Shown here one piece after another: positions 15,711-25,258 of a DNA stretch of 55,179 nt (positions within the stretch are counted from its first letter, which is position 1; the number at the start of each line of letters is the position of its first letter). The DNA lies in the NCBI GenBank assembly GCA_051003795.1, contig JBPCKZ010000096.1, positions 1 to 55,179 of the forward strand, written 5' to 3'. A program made the translations under genes and the position numbers. The notes under the pieces were generated by a model. It was not told where the DNA came from. It saw nothing but the letters and a program-made list of their open reading frames with translations, and ran no database searches. This DNA comes from JALYXS01 sp051003795. GTDB lineage: Bacteria > Acidobacteriota > Terriglobia > Bryobacterales > Bryobacteraceae.

Positions 15711-16343
15711 ATGGCTGCCGCATCGAAAATACTGGATAACGATACCGCGTTCGTGGGTGAGCTTCTGGGGCGAAGCGACTTCGCGATCATCGGTGAAATT
15801 ATCGAGCCGGATAGCAAGGTGCTGGATCTGGGGTGCGGCGAAGGCGAGCTACTGCAATGGCTCGCCGAAAACAAAAACGTGGACGCGCGCGGCGTGGAGA
15901 TCTCGCCCGCAAAGGTGCGCCGCGCCATATCGCGGGGCGTCTCGGCTTACCAGGGCGATATCGACGAGGGTCTCGCGGATTACCCGGCTCTGGCTTTCGA
16001 TTACGTTATCCTCAGCCAGACTTTACAGGAGACGCGCGCGCCGCTGCAGGTATTGAAAGAGATGCTGCGCGTGGGGCGGAGAGCCATCGTGGCGTTTCCG
16101 AATTTCGGGAATTGGACCGTCCGGATGTCGATGCTGTTCACCGGTCAGGCGCCCAAGACGAAGCTTTTTCCCTACGAATGGTACGATTCGCCGAATATTC
16201 ATTTCCTTACCGTGAGCGATTTCGAGAAGCTCTGCGAGCGCCAGGGCTTGAAGATCGAGCGGCGTTTTTTTCTGGCCGGTTCGCGGAAGGTCACGATGTT
16301 TCCGAATCTTCTGGCGGAAGTGGCCGTTTTTCTGGTAGCGTAG
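15711..16343 (+). CDS. metW: Methionine biosynthesis protein MetW
   Basis: A 210-residue class I methyltransferase-fold protein with the SAM-binding loop VLDLGCGEGELLQWL near residue 37. It has the MetW hallmarks QTLQETRAPLQVLKEMLRVG, FPNFGNWTVRMSMLFTGQAP and PYEWYDSPNIHFLTVSDFE. MetW is needed with MetX in organisms using this route and is thought to assist the acyltransferase; no methyl acceptor is established. The gene is 9 bp after metX and certainly in the same operon. The VOC gene starts 9 bp downstream. Confidence 0.95.
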   Translation: MAAASKILDNDTAFVGELLGRSDFAIIGEIIEPDSKVLDLGCGEGELLQWLAENKNVDARGVEISPAKVRRAISRGVSAYQGDIDEGLADYPALAFDYVILSQTLQETRAPLQVLKEMLRVGRRAIVAFPNFGNWTVRMSMLFTGQAPKTKLFPYEWYDSPNIHFLTVSDFEKLCERQGLKIERRFFLAGSRKVTMFPNLLAEVAVFLVA

Positions 16344-16351
16344 GGCGGAAT

Positions 16352-17128
16352 ATGAAAACGTTTCTCTTCGCTCCTTTGCTTGCTTCCGTTTTGTGCGCTC
16401 AATTGGCCGCCCCGAATGAGAAGGGCGTCGCGATGGGCCACTTGCACCTGAACGTAAGCGACATAGCGGCACAGAAAAGTTTTTGGGTGGATTTGCTCGG
16501 CGCTTCGCCCGTAATGCTGGGCAAAATCGAAGGCGTGAAAGTGCCGGGTGCGATTGTGTTGTTCAACGCGAAGGCGCCCTCGGCCGGTAGTGACGGATCG
16601 GTCGTGGATCACGTCGGCTTGAAGGTCAAAGACCTGAAAGCCGCGAGCGCTAAGTTAACCGGCGCCGGAGTGTCGTTCGAGAAGAATCCGAATGGACATC
16701 AGATCATGATTGCGGGGCCGGACTCGTTGCGCGTCGAACTAACGGAAGACGCCCCGATGCCCGCTGCCGTCGCCTTCCACCACATTCATTTCTATACGGA
16801 GCCCGTGCTCGAGACACAAGCCTGGTATGTGAAGACGTTCGGCGCGAAGCCGGGCCGGCGAGCGATCTTCGATGCGGCGGATCTGCCTGGGGTGAATCTC
16901 ACTTTTTCGAAAGCCGATGCGAAGCGCGCGCCGACTAAGGGTCGGGTTCTCGATCACATCGGCTTCGAAGTGAAAAATTTGGAGGCGTTTTGCAAGGATT
17001 TGGAAGGGCACGGAGTGAAGTTCGATGTGCCCTATCGCAAGGTGTCGGCGCTCGGGATCTCGATCGCGTTTTTTACGGACCCGTGGGGAACGTATATCGA
17101 GCTGACGGAAGGCCTGGACAAGCTGTAG
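16352..17128 (+). CDS. Secreted protein with two VOC (glyoxalase-like) domains
   Basis: 258 residues from the ATG at 16352, preceded by GGGCGGA. The signal peptide is MKTFLFAPLLASVLCAQLAA. Two VOC modules follow. The first opens with GHLHLNVSDIAAQKSFWVDL and pairs with VVDHVGLKVKDL. The second opens with AFHHIHFYTEPVLETQAWYV and pairs with LDHIGFEVKNLEAFCKDL, ending in FFTDPWGTYIELTEG. His and Glu residues occur at the usual metal-ligand positions of the fold, so a metal-dependent lyase, isomerase or dioxygenase role is possible. Secreted VOC proteins are frequent in acidobacteria but the substrate is unknown. It follows metW by 8 bp; the sequence suggests cotranscription, not a methionine role. 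Confidence 0.88.
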   Translation: MKTFLFAPLLASVLCAQLAAPNEKGVAMGHLHLNVSDIAAQKSFWVDLLGASPVMLGKIEGVKVPGAIVLFNAKAPSAGSDGSVVDHVGLKVKDLKAASAKLTGAGVSFEKNPNGHQIMIAGPDSLRVELTEDAPMPAAVAFHHIHFYTEPVLETQAWYVKTFGAKPGRRAIFDAADLPGVNLTFSKADAKRAPTKGRVLDHIGFEVKNLEAFCKDLEGHGVKFDVPYRKVSALGISIAFFTDPWGTYIELTEGLDKL

Positions 17129-17129
17129 C

Positions 17130-17147
17130 GCACGCACTCTTGCGTGC
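17130..17147. repeat. Perfect hairpin (7-bp arms) between convergent genes
   Basis: GCACGCA-CTCT-TGCGTGC lies in the 26-bp gap between the VOC gene and the leftward subunit 3 gene. It has no T tract on either strand, so it is not a standard intrinsic terminator, though it could still slow polymerase from both sides. Its core (cact-c-ttgcg) resembles the arms of the larger GTGGCGCGGGCACTCGTGCC palindrome seen at 26408 and 55099, so it may be a member of a related dispersed repeat family. Confidence 0.6.
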
Positions 17148-17154
17148 CGCCGCA

Positions 17155-17754
17155 TCACGCGAGCGGGCTGCGCTTCAGCGCGTACTCGACGGCTTCTTCC
17201 GGCACGCTGAAACTACTCAGCACCGCGTTCCCCATGAAACCGATATCCTTGATTCCCACCGGACTGGTGTAATATGCGTCCACCACCATATTCCTGGCCC
17301 AGGCGAAGAAACGGATTCCGGGGCCGGTCGCCGGCGAATCGTTTTTCGTAAACGCGATCGCATCCAGCACGGCGGTCTGCTGGGCGGGTTTGGCGTCCAC
17401 GAACGTGGTGTCGTAACGATGTTGCATATCCTCGTCGAGCCAGCCGATTCCGCCGCTGAAAATGGCCCCCAGATCGCTGTTGCGGCTGCACATGAAATCG
17501 ATATACTCGGCCGCGCCGGCGTCGAGAGCGCCCGGAATAATCAGATCCGCGAGACGGCGCAGAGTCGCGAATTCATGCGCGTTCAGGAATTTCGGCTTGT
17601 ACTCCGTCCCGCCGTTCAGCGATTTATCTTCGGCCAGCGCCTGATGGACGTGCTGCGCGAGCGCGGGCGTCAAGACACCCAATCCGCCGGTCGTCAAGAC
17701 TATCGAACCGCTGATGGTCTTCAGCAAATCTCTTCGAGAATATTCGTTAGACAT
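17155..17754 (-). CDS. Gluconate 2-dehydrogenase subunit 3 family protein
   Basis: 199 residues with a Tat-type leader (SRRDLLKTISGSIVLTTGGL). Its family accompanies membrane-bound GMC dehydrogenases as the small subunit, which is thought to carry the FAD subunit through the Tat pathway. Typical features include EFATLRRLADLIIPG near residue 60 and the region GIRFFAWARNMVVDAYYTSP. Its ATG at 17754 overlaps the end of the GMC gene by 8 nt, showing translational coupling. No cytochrome c subunit gene is adjacent, so the electron acceptor is encoded elsewhere or differs. Confidence 0.9.
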   Translation of the reverse strand: MSNEYSRRDLLKTISGSIVLTTGGLGVLTPALAQHVHQALAEDKSLNGGTEYKPKFLNAHEFATLRRLADLIIPGALDAGAAEYIDFMCSRNSDLGAIFSGGIGWLDEDMQHRYDTTFVDAKPAQQTAVLDAIAFTKNDSPATGPGIRFFAWARNMVVDAYYTSPVGIKDIGFMGNAVLSSFSVPEEAVEYALKRSPLA

Positions 17755-19459
17755 TGCCTTTCCTCATTTCTTCCGCGAGGTGCTCCGCGGTGCGCCAGGC
17801 ATTCGCCACGATGGTCAGAGTCACGTTCTTGTCGGGGTTGCTTAGGAACGGCGAGGCGTCGGCGACGAACAGGTTTTTCACTTCGTGCGCCTGGCAATAC
17901 TTGTTGAGCACCGAAGATTTGGGATCGTCGCCCATGCACACCGTCCCGGCCTCGTGAATGATGGTTCCCCCGACGGAGACGCCCTTCGCTTCCCGCTCGG
18001 GATTGGCAAGCCCCGTCACTTTGCCGCCCATGGTTTCGATTATTGCCGTGAAGGTCTCTCCCATGTGCTTGGCTTGCTTGATCTCATGCTCGCTCCAGCG
18101 GAAATGAAACCTTAGCGTCGGGATGCCCCATTGATCGGTCTGCGCCGGATCGATTTCGCAGTAGGAATGCTCGTTCGGAATCATGTCGCCGCGCCCGGCG
18201 AGCCCAATGAAACTGCCGTACTGCTCGCGGATGTGGTTCTTGAGATCCGCGCCGTAGCCCTCGACGCGCGAGCATTGCCCGTGGAAGCTTCCGATTTGCG
18301 GCATGCCGAAACCGCCGCCGATTTCGATGTGGTACCCGCGCGGAAACTCTCTATTTTTCTTGTCGAGCTGCCACCACGGAACATACACGTGCATGCCCCC
18401 GATGCCGTCCGAATTATGGCGTGGCAGCCCTTCAAGCGCGGGGATATGGCCCGAGAGGCCGAAGCCAACCGTGTCGGTCAGATTGCGCCCCGCCATGCCC
18501 GAACCGTTCGCGATTCCATTTGGAAATCGCGGCGATTTTGAGTTCAGCAGCAGCCTCGCGGATTCGCACGCGCTCGCCGCGACAATCACGCTGCGGCATC
18601 GAAGCCGCTTTTCCGTTCGCGTGATCTTATCGACGTACGAAACTTCCGTGACCTTGCCCGTTCCGTCGGCGATCAACTCGCGCGCCATGGCGTTCGAGAT
18701 CAAATTGAGCTTGCCGGTTTTCATCGCCGGGAAGATCATCGCCTGGCTGGACGAAAAGGCCGAGGCCGTCTTGCATCCGCGGCCGCATTGCCCGCAGTAG
18801 TGGCAAGCGGCGCGTCCGTGAATGGATTTCGTCAGCATCGCCATGCGCGACGGGATCACGGGAATGTTGAGGCGCTTGCCCGCTTTCTGGATCAGGATTT
18901 CATGAACCCGCGGCGGGATCGGCGGCAGGAACTTCCCGTCCGGCGCGCTGCGGAAGCCCTCTTTGGTGCCGGTGACGCCGATGAATTCTTCGGCCTTGTC
19001 GTAATAGGGGGCCATTTCGTCGTAGGTGATTGGCCAATCCGTGCCGAGTCCGTCGAACGAGTACGGCTTGAAATCGTAATCCGAGAAGCGGAGCGAAATG
19101 CGTCCATAGTGATTGGTGCGGCCGCCGAGGATGCGCGAGCGGAACCAGCGGAATTCGCAATCGGGCGAGACGGTGTAAGGCTCGCCGGGCAAGTCCCAGA
19201 ATCCGTTCGGCGCTTCGAAATAGCCCCACTGCTGTTTGCCGAAATACTTTTCGGCGTGGGGCCCCGCGCCGCGGTTATCGACCTGATACGGAAGCACGTG
19301 CTCTTTGAAATCCACGTAAGGATTGAGCATCGGCCCGGCCTCGAGGAGCGTGACGTTGATGCCGAGATCGGTGAGAACCTTGGTGACGGTTCCGCCGCCC
19401 GCCCCGGAACCGATCACCACGACATCGTGAATTTGCGGAGTGCGCTGGACCTGGATCAT
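17747..19459 (-). CDS. GMC family FAD-dependent oxidoreductase (dehydrogenase large subunit)
   Basis: 570 residues from the ATG at 19459 (MIQVQRTPQIHDVVVIGSGA). The frame is open to 19543, but the extra 28 residues precede the dinucleotide-binding strand by too much. The FAD loop GSGAGGG is at about residues 16-22. A GMC C-terminal segment contains GGTIIHEAGTVCMGDDPKSS and a closing DASPFLSNPDKNVTLTI. The motif CHYCGQCGRGC, near residue 240, has four Cys and resembles the region binding a 3Fe-4S cluster in bacterial FAD-glucose dehydrogenases; this role is inferred. It probably oxidises a sugar or polyol in the periplasm together with subunit 3, which supplies the Tat signal. Confidence 0.92.
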   Translation of the reverse strand: MIQVQRTPQIHDVVVIGSGAGGGTVTKVLTDLGINVTLLEAGPMLNPYVDFKEHVLPYQVDNRGAGPHAEKYFGKQQWGYFEAPNGFWDLPGEPYTVSPDCEFRWFRSRILGGRTNHYGRISLRFSDYDFKPYSFDGLGTDWPITYDEMAPYYDKAEEFIGVTGTKEGFRSAPDGKFLPPIPPRVHEILIQKAGKRLNIPVIPSRMAMLTKSIHGRAACHYCGQCGRGCKTASAFSSSQAMIFPAMKTGKLNLISNAMARELIADGTGKVTEVSYVDKITRTEKRLRCRSVIVAASACESARLLLNSKSPRFPNGIANGSGMAGRNLTDTVGFGLSGHIPALEGLPRHNSDGIGGMHVYVPWWQLDKKNREFPRGYHIEIGGGFGMPQIGSFHGQCSRVEGYGADLKNHIREQYGSFIGLAGRGDMIPNEHSYCEIDPAQTDQWGIPTLRFHFRWSEHEIKQAKHMGETFTAIIETMGGKVTGLANPEREAKGVSVGGTIIHEAGTVCMGDDPKSSVLNKYCQAHEVKNLFVADASPFLSNPDKNVTLTIVANAWRTAEHLAEEMRKGNV

Positions 19460-19578
19460 AAAATCTATCTGAGATACTATCACCATTATCAGCCGGTGGA
19501 GCTTCGCCGTTGCGGCGCGGACGCCCCTGCTGAAGGACCTCACGCAAGGAGCAAGACGCGGCGTTACTATACTGAGTC

Positions 19579-22420
19579 GTGCGTTTCATCTCCCTTTTTC
19601 TGCTTTCGGCCGGTCCTTTACTGGGTGCCGGCCAATTCACCGAACACACCATCGCCGCGGATCTCAAGGGCGGCTATCAAGTCGTCGCGGTAGACATCAA
19701 TCACGATGGCAAGCTCGACCTGATTGCGCTCGCAAGCGGGATGAAAGACTTGGTCTGGTTTGAGAATCCTACGTGGGAACGCCACGTGATCGCGAGCGGC
19801 CTGCCGCACATGATCAATCTTGCCGCGTGGGACATCGATGGCGATGGCATCCCCGAGATCGCGATCGCCACCGAATTCGCCAACGAGGCGAAAAAGAGCA
19901 TTGGCGTGGTGTCGCTACTCAAGCACAATGGCGATCCGCGACAGCCATGGACCGTCACGGAGATCGACCGGCTCACCACGTCCCACCGCCTGCGCTGGGC
20001 CGATATTTATGGCAACGGCAAGAAAGTTCTGGTGAACGGCCCCCTCACGGGCGCGAAAGCGGAAGCGCCCGATTATCGCGACCATGTTCCGCTGGTCTTC
20101 TACCGTCCCGGCGAGTGGAAGCGCGAGGTCGCCGGCGATCAAAACGAAGGCGTGCAGCACGGAATCTACATCGTGGATTGGGACGGCTCGGGGAAGGATT
20201 CGATCCTGACGGCAAGTTTCTCCGGGATCGATCTTTACCAGTGGAACAACCAGTGGAGCAACCCGTGGAGCAAGAACGGAAAGTGGACGCGGACGGAGAT
20301 ATCGAAGGGCGATCCGGCGCCGTGGCCGAAAGGCGGATCGAGCGATGTGGCTGCCGGGCGGTTGAACGGAACACGTTTTCTCGCCGCCATTGAGCCTTGG
20401 CACGGCAACGAGATCGCGATTTATCGATCCGCCCGGAGTGAATGGAAACGGACGGTCATCGACGATGCCCTGGTCAATGGACACACGATCGTGACGGGCG
20501 ATTTGAACGGCGCCGGCCGCGACGACGTGGTCGCGGGCTTCCGCGGCAAGGGGCATAGCGTCTGGATCTACTCGGCGGATGACGAGAAAGGAACGCACTG
20601 GACCAAGAGCGTGCTGGACGATGGCGGCATGGCCGCGGCCGCGTGCACGGTCGCGGATTTGAACGGCGACGGCAAGCTGGATATCGCGTGCATCGGCTCG
20701 GCGACCACGAATTTGAAATGGTACGAAAATGTATCGCCGGCTCAAAGTTCAGCGGAGTCTCTGCACCGGTTGTTTGCGGAATTTTACGAAAACCAGCTCC
20801 GTGAAAATCCGGAAATGGCGACCGCGCGGGGCAGAAACGAATACAACAATCTGCTGCGGGATTGGTCGAAAGCCGCTGTTGAGAGGAGGCGGTTTCAAGA
20901 GCGGGACATACTGGCGCGGCTTCAGAAACTGTCCAGGGGCGCGCTCCCGGAGCAGGACCGGCTCAGCGCGCGCATTCTCACGCGCGAATTGGAAGAGACG
21001 CTCGCCGGCGAGGCGCTCGACACTTATTTGCTGCGCGTATTCCAAATGTATGGGCTGCACACGCAGATCTACCACGCCATCGATCAGATGCCGAGCCGGA
21101 CGGCGAAGGATTACGAGAACATCGTCGCGCGCCTGAACGCGGTGCCGGTCTATGTGGAGCAGAATATCGCGCTGCTCGATGAAGCGATCGCGCGCGGGTT
21201 GGTGCAGCCGCGCATCGTCGCGGATCTGGTCGCCGGGCAAATTGCGTCCCAGGCGGCCCAGGACGCAAAGCAGACTCCGTTGTTGGCGGCTTTCCGCCAA
21301 TTCCCCGCATCGATTTCCGCCCCGGAGCGGGACCGGCTGATGCAAGCCGGGGGCGCGGCGTACGATCGAAAATTCCTGCCCGCTTGGCGAAAGCTCCATA
21401 CCTACATGGTTGAGAATTACGCGCCCAGAGCGCGGGCCGCGACGGCTTTAAGCGCTATGAACAACGGGCGGCGGGATTACGAATTTCTGGTACGGCGAAC
21501 TACCACGACGAACATGACGCCCGAAGAGATCCATCGGCTCGGCCTCAAGGAAGTGGAACGTATCGAAACCGCGATGCAAGCGACCATGCGCCAAGCGGGA
21601 TTTACCGGCACTCTCGCCGAGTTCGACCGGAAGCTGAACGATTCTCCCGATCGGCATTTCAGTAGCAAGGACGAGATGCTGGCATATTGCCGGAACATCG
21701 CGAAGATCGTGGAGCCGCAGCTTCCGCTTCTGTTCAAGAACATCCCTCGGCTGCTGTATGGAATTCGCGCCATTCCGGAAGACGTGGAGGCGGCGAGCGC
21801 GTCGAACGCCCAGGCCGCCGCTCCCGACGGAAGCCGGCCCGGTTGGTTCAATTTGAAACACCTACCAGCCGGAAAAGCAGGTCAAGTTCGATAAAGAGGC
21901 GCTGGTGCTGCACGAAGCCGTGCCGGGGCATATTCTGCAAGGCAGCTATACGCAGCAGATCCAAGGTTTGCCGGAATTTCGCAAGATGTACCGCACCGTA
22001 GCCTATGGAGAGGGCTGGGGACTTTACGCGGAATCGTTAGGGCCGGAGCTCGGCGTGTATCGCGATCCGTATAGTCAATTTGGAAGATTGAGCAGCGAGC
22101 GGTTTCGCGCGGCGCGACTCGTGGTGGACACGGGACTCCATGCGATGGGCTGGCCGCGAGCGCAGGCCATCGACTATTTTAAGACGCACGCACCCGCGGT
22201 TTCGCTGGCCGAGATCGACCGGTACATCGGGTGGCCGTCGCAAGCCCTCGGCTACAAGATCGGCGAGCTCAAGATTACGGAGTTGCGTCACAAGGCGGAG
22301 AGCGAGTTGGGAGAGAAGTTCGATGTTCGCGAATTCCACGATGCGATTCTGCGGAACGGTCCGCCGCCGCTCGATATGCTCGAAGAACAGGTGACCGCAT
22401 ATGTGCGGGCGGCGAAGTAA
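19579..22420 (+). pseudogene. FG-GAP (VCBS) propeller fused to a DUF885 metallopeptidase-like protein, split by a frameshift
   Basis: The GTG at 19579 opens a signal peptide (MRFISLFLLSAGPLLGAG) and an FG-GAP/VCBS propeller with acidic repeats (DINHDGKLDLIAL, DIDGDGIPEIAI, DLNGDGKLDIACI) to about residue 385. A DUF885 protein follows without its own signal peptide (LFAEFYENQLRENPEMATAR). The frame stops at 21892-21894 after FNLKHLPAGKAGQVR. Removing one A from 21856-21858 restores FNLNTYQPEKQVKFDKEALV and then HEAVPGHILQG, the zinc-type motif, continuing to 22420. As sequenced, the product lacks the catalytic motif. A repaired protein would be about 946 residues. The 119-bp gap to the GMC gene holds divergent promoters. 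The frameshift may be an error, since the downstream frame is well conserved. Confidence 0.82.
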
Positions 22421-22435
22421 GAAGCAACGGACTCC

Positions 22436-24004
22436 ATGACATGGACTGATGCCGGCCGGTTTGCCGCCGTCGCGTCCGCGGTGGCATTCAGCGCGGCGCT
22501 CGCGTCGGTCTATTGGGTTTCGTGGCAATCGCCGGCTGTGGGCCTTTATCATGACGACGGCGTGTATCTTGTCACGGCGAAAGCGCTGGCGGAGGGCAAG
22601 GGTTATCGACTAATCAGTTTGCCGTCCGAGATCCCTCAAACCAAATATCCTTTTCTGTTTCCGGCTGTACTCGCGATTGCGATGAAAATCTCCCCGCGAT
22701 TTCCGGAAAATACCGGACTACTCAAGGCCGTGCCGCTGGTTTGCTCGCTTCTCTGGTTCGTCCTCTTGTGGAAGCTGCTGATCCGCCTGGGCGCGCGGAA
22801 AACGCCGGCGCTGTGGATCGTGCTCATGACCGCGGCATCCCCGCTGACTATATTTCTGTCAACCAATCTAATGAGCGAGCCATTGTTCGCCCTGCTCTGC
22901 ACCGCTTCGCTGCTGGTGGCCACTGCCGTCGAAGACGCTGCATCCGCGTGGCTGGCCTATGTCGCTGGTGCCCTGGCGGGATTCGCATTTCTCACGCGTA
23001 GTATCGGGATCTCAATCCTTGCAGCCCCCGTCATAGCTTTTGTTATTCAGAGGCACATGGGCGCCGCACTCCGCTTCGGCTTGGCGGGTGGATCTATCGG
23101 CTGTCTATGGCCCATATGGACGCGAATGCATCCCGCAGCCGCGGACCCTACGCAACTCTACTACTCCGCGGTGAACTACGCTTCGTGGAACATCGTTTTC
23201 GCGCACCCATGGACGGAAAAGGTTCGTGTCTTCGGAATGAATCTCGTACTGGCGCTTGCCAGCCCCGCCACGCTGCTCGAGCTTCATCCCCCTGGTGTTT
23301 GGACCTGGATCGCGTTCGCGATCTTGATCGTATTTGTAGTCCGCTTTGGCCGCATAAGCTCCACGTATTTATTCGTTCTGCTCTATACAATGCTGGTGCT
23401 GTGCTGGGCGTGGCCGCCGGTGCGATTCCTACAGCTAGTACTTCCCTTTAGCCTTTTCTTTGCCTGGAAAGTGGTGGACGCAACTCTTCCCGTTCGTCCC
23501 GCCAAGCTAGTTCTGTCGTTAGCTGCCTCCTTGCTGTCGGCCAACTTGTTGTACATCGCGATCTCCCGGATTCCCGCCACCCGGAGAGAAGGTAGCTTTC
23601 CTGTAACAGGTAACGTGGATAGCTGGCCGGATATACTTTCCGTATCGAACTGGATTCGGGAGAATACAAAAACAACAGACGTGTTACTCGCGAATTTAGA
23701 TCCGGTTGTGTACCTTTTCTCCGGACGCAAGGCGATCAGAGACTCAGTACCCGACTCCTACAAGCTTTTCTACTCTCCCGATGCACCGGACGCCGATGCA
23801 CTGGGATCTCTCGACCGGATCATCGCGATGACGCACGCCGCTTACCTCATCGTTATGCCCGACCGGGGGTTCGCCGAGAGTCCCCTGATTCGCAACAATG
23901 TCGGTTCCTACATGCGAAAATACCCGGACAGACTACAACGGGTCATTCGGCCAGGCGCCAATTCGGAATACGCGATCTACCGGATTCTGGACCAAAGCTG
24001 GTGA
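22436..24004 (+). CDS. GT-C type membrane glycosyltransferase (PMT/GT39-like)
   Basis: 522 residues with about ten hydrophobic helices. The N-terminal loop motif LYHDDGVYLVTAKALAEGKG has adjacent Asp residues, as in polyprenol-phosphate-sugar-dependent GT-C enzymes, where an acidic residue acts in catalysis. Helices alternate to about residue 370 and a soluble C-terminal domain follows. Such enzymes transfer sugars from a lipid carrier to protein, lipid A or glycans on the outer face of the inner membrane. Donor and acceptor are unknown. The ATG at 22436 is 15 bp after the DUF885 stop; codon use near the 3' end is slightly less G+C-biased than the neighbours. Confidence 0.8.
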   Translation: MTWTDAGRFAAVASAVAFSAALASVYWVSWQSPAVGLYHDDGVYLVTAKALAEGKGYRLISLPSEIPQTKYPFLFPAVLAIAMKISPRFPENTGLLKAVPLVCSLLWFVLLWKLLIRLGARKTPALWIVLMTAASPLTIFLSTNLMSEPLFALLCTASLLVATAVEDAASAWLAYVAGALAGFAFLTRSIGISILAAPVIAFVIQRHMGAALRFGLAGGSIGCLWPIWTRMHPAAADPTQLYYSAVNYASWNIVFAHPWTEKVRVFGMNLVLALASPATLLELHPPGVWTWIAFAILIVFVVRFGRISSTYLFVLLYTMLVLCWAWPPVRFLQLVLPFSLFFAWKVVDATLPVRPAKLVLSLAASLLSANLLYIAISRIPATRREGSFPVTGNVDSWPDILSVSNWIRENTKTTDVLLANLDPVVYLFSGRKAIRDSVPDSYKLFYSPDAPDADALGSLDRIIAMTHAAYLIVMPDRGFAESPLIRNNVGSYMRKYPDRLQRVIRPGANSEYAIYRILDQSW

Positions 24005-24056
24005 CCGGACAGGGCTGCAAAGTAAATCGTAACCGCTACGATATTATTGAAGCATC

Positions 24057-25256
24057 ATGCATTCCCGCCGAAATTTCATTGGCAAAGTAGCGACCGGGCT
24101 CGCCGGAACCATAGCCGGCAACACCGTTCTCGGCGCGAGCGACCGCATTCGCCTTGGAATTATCGGCGCCGGCGATCGCGGGATGCAAGACGTTCGCGAT
24201 GCCATGGCGTGTCCCAACACCGAATTCGTCGGCTTCGCCGACATCTATACCAAGCGGCTCGAAGACGCCAAGAAAGTCGCGCCGAACGCGAAAACGTACC
24301 TCGATTACCGGTATCTTCTCGACGACCAATCGGTCGACGCCGTCCTGATTGCCACGCCCCAACACCTGCACGCGGAACATTTCGTTGCATCGCTCGACGC
24401 GGGCAAACACGTTTACCAAGAGAAGACGATGGCTTTCAATGTGGCCGACGCCAAGCGCATGCGCGCCGCTTATCGGAAGGCATCGAAGCGCACCATCCAG
24501 GTCGGGCATCAGTCTTGTTCCTCCGGACAGGTGGCGGATGCCGCGCAGTTTTTGGCCTCCGGCAACGTCGGAAAGATTACGGCCATTCACGCCCACATGT
24601 ATCGCAACACGCCGCACGATAAGCCGCAGTGGTCGCGGCCTGTGCCGCCCGATATCACGCCCGAGAATGTCATTTGGAAATCGTTTCTAGGCAGCGCGCC
24701 GCCGCACGATTTTGACGCCAACCGCTACGTCAACTGGCGTTTTTTCTGGGATTATTCCGGCGGAAACGTTTATGAGAATTTGTGCCACCAGCTTTCGTTC
24801 TGGTACAAGGTGATGGACCTGCGGATCCCGAACGCCGTGAACATGACGGGCGGCATTTATCTCTGGAAGGACGGCCGGCAAGTGCCGGACACCATGAACG
24901 TTTCGATGGAACACCCGGAGGAAATTCTGTATTCGTGGGACTCCGGATTCGGTAACAGCCAGTTGGGGAGCACCGAAGACGTGCTCGGCACCGATGGAAC
25001 CATTTCGAAGGGCCAGCAGATCCGCTACATTCCGCAAAAGGTCAACCGTCCCGGCGGGGTGGAGGTAATGGGCAACACGCCCACGCCGCCACGCGCGCAC
25101 ATGCAAAATTTCATGGATTGCATTCGGTCGGGGCAGACGCCGAACTGCCCGTTCGATATCGGCTACCGCGTGTCCGTCGCCTGCCGCATGGCCGTCGACA
25201 GCTATCGCCAAGGACGCACCATGACGTGGGACGCGGCAAAAGAAGAAATCCTCTAA
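24057..25256 (+). CDS. Gfo/Idh/MocA family oxidoreductase with Tat-like signal
   Basis: 399 residues starting MHSRRNFIGKVATGLAGTIA, a twin-Arg leader (RRNFI). The Rossmann fold follows with IRLGIIGAGDRGMQDV near residue 32 and the dehydrogenase motif DAGKHVYQEKTMA, where the Glu-Lys pair is typical (about residues 120-130). The C-terminal domain contains FWDYSGGNVYENLCHQLSFW and ends PFDIGYRVSVACRMAVDSYR. These periplasmic NAD(P)-dependent enzymes act on sugars or sugar derivatives; some transfer glycosidic bonds with tightly bound NAD. The substrate is unknown. The acyl-CoA dehydrogenase start lies 2 bp after the stop. Confidence 0.92.
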   Translation: MHSRRNFIGKVATGLAGTIAGNTVLGASDRIRLGIIGAGDRGMQDVRDAMACPNTEFVGFADIYTKRLEDAKKVAPNAKTYLDYRYLLDDQSVDAVLIATPQHLHAEHFVASLDAGKHVYQEKTMAFNVADAKRMRAAYRKASKRTIQVGHQSCSSGQVADAAQFLASGNVGKITAIHAHMYRNTPHDKPQWSRPVPPDITPENVIWKSFLGSAPPHDFDANRYVNWRFFWDYSGGNVYENLCHQLSFWYKVMDLRIPNAVNMTGGIYLWKDGRQVPDTMNVSMEHPEEILYSWDSGFGNSQLGSTEDVLGTDGTISKGQQIRYIPQKVNRPGGVEVMGNTPTPPRAHMQNFMDCIRSGQTPNCPFDIGYRVSVACRMAVDSYRQGRTMTWDAAKEEIL

Positions 25257-25258
25257 TC

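Noticed and set aside
17130..17147. Intrinsic terminator between the VOC and subunit 3 genes
   Set aside because: The hairpin is perfect but neither strand has a following T tract, so I list it as a repeat only.
19460..19543. Longer start for the GMC oxidoreductase
   Set aside because: The extra 28 residues are not conserved-looking and would displace the FAD-binding strand from the N-terminus; the ATG at 19459 fits the family.
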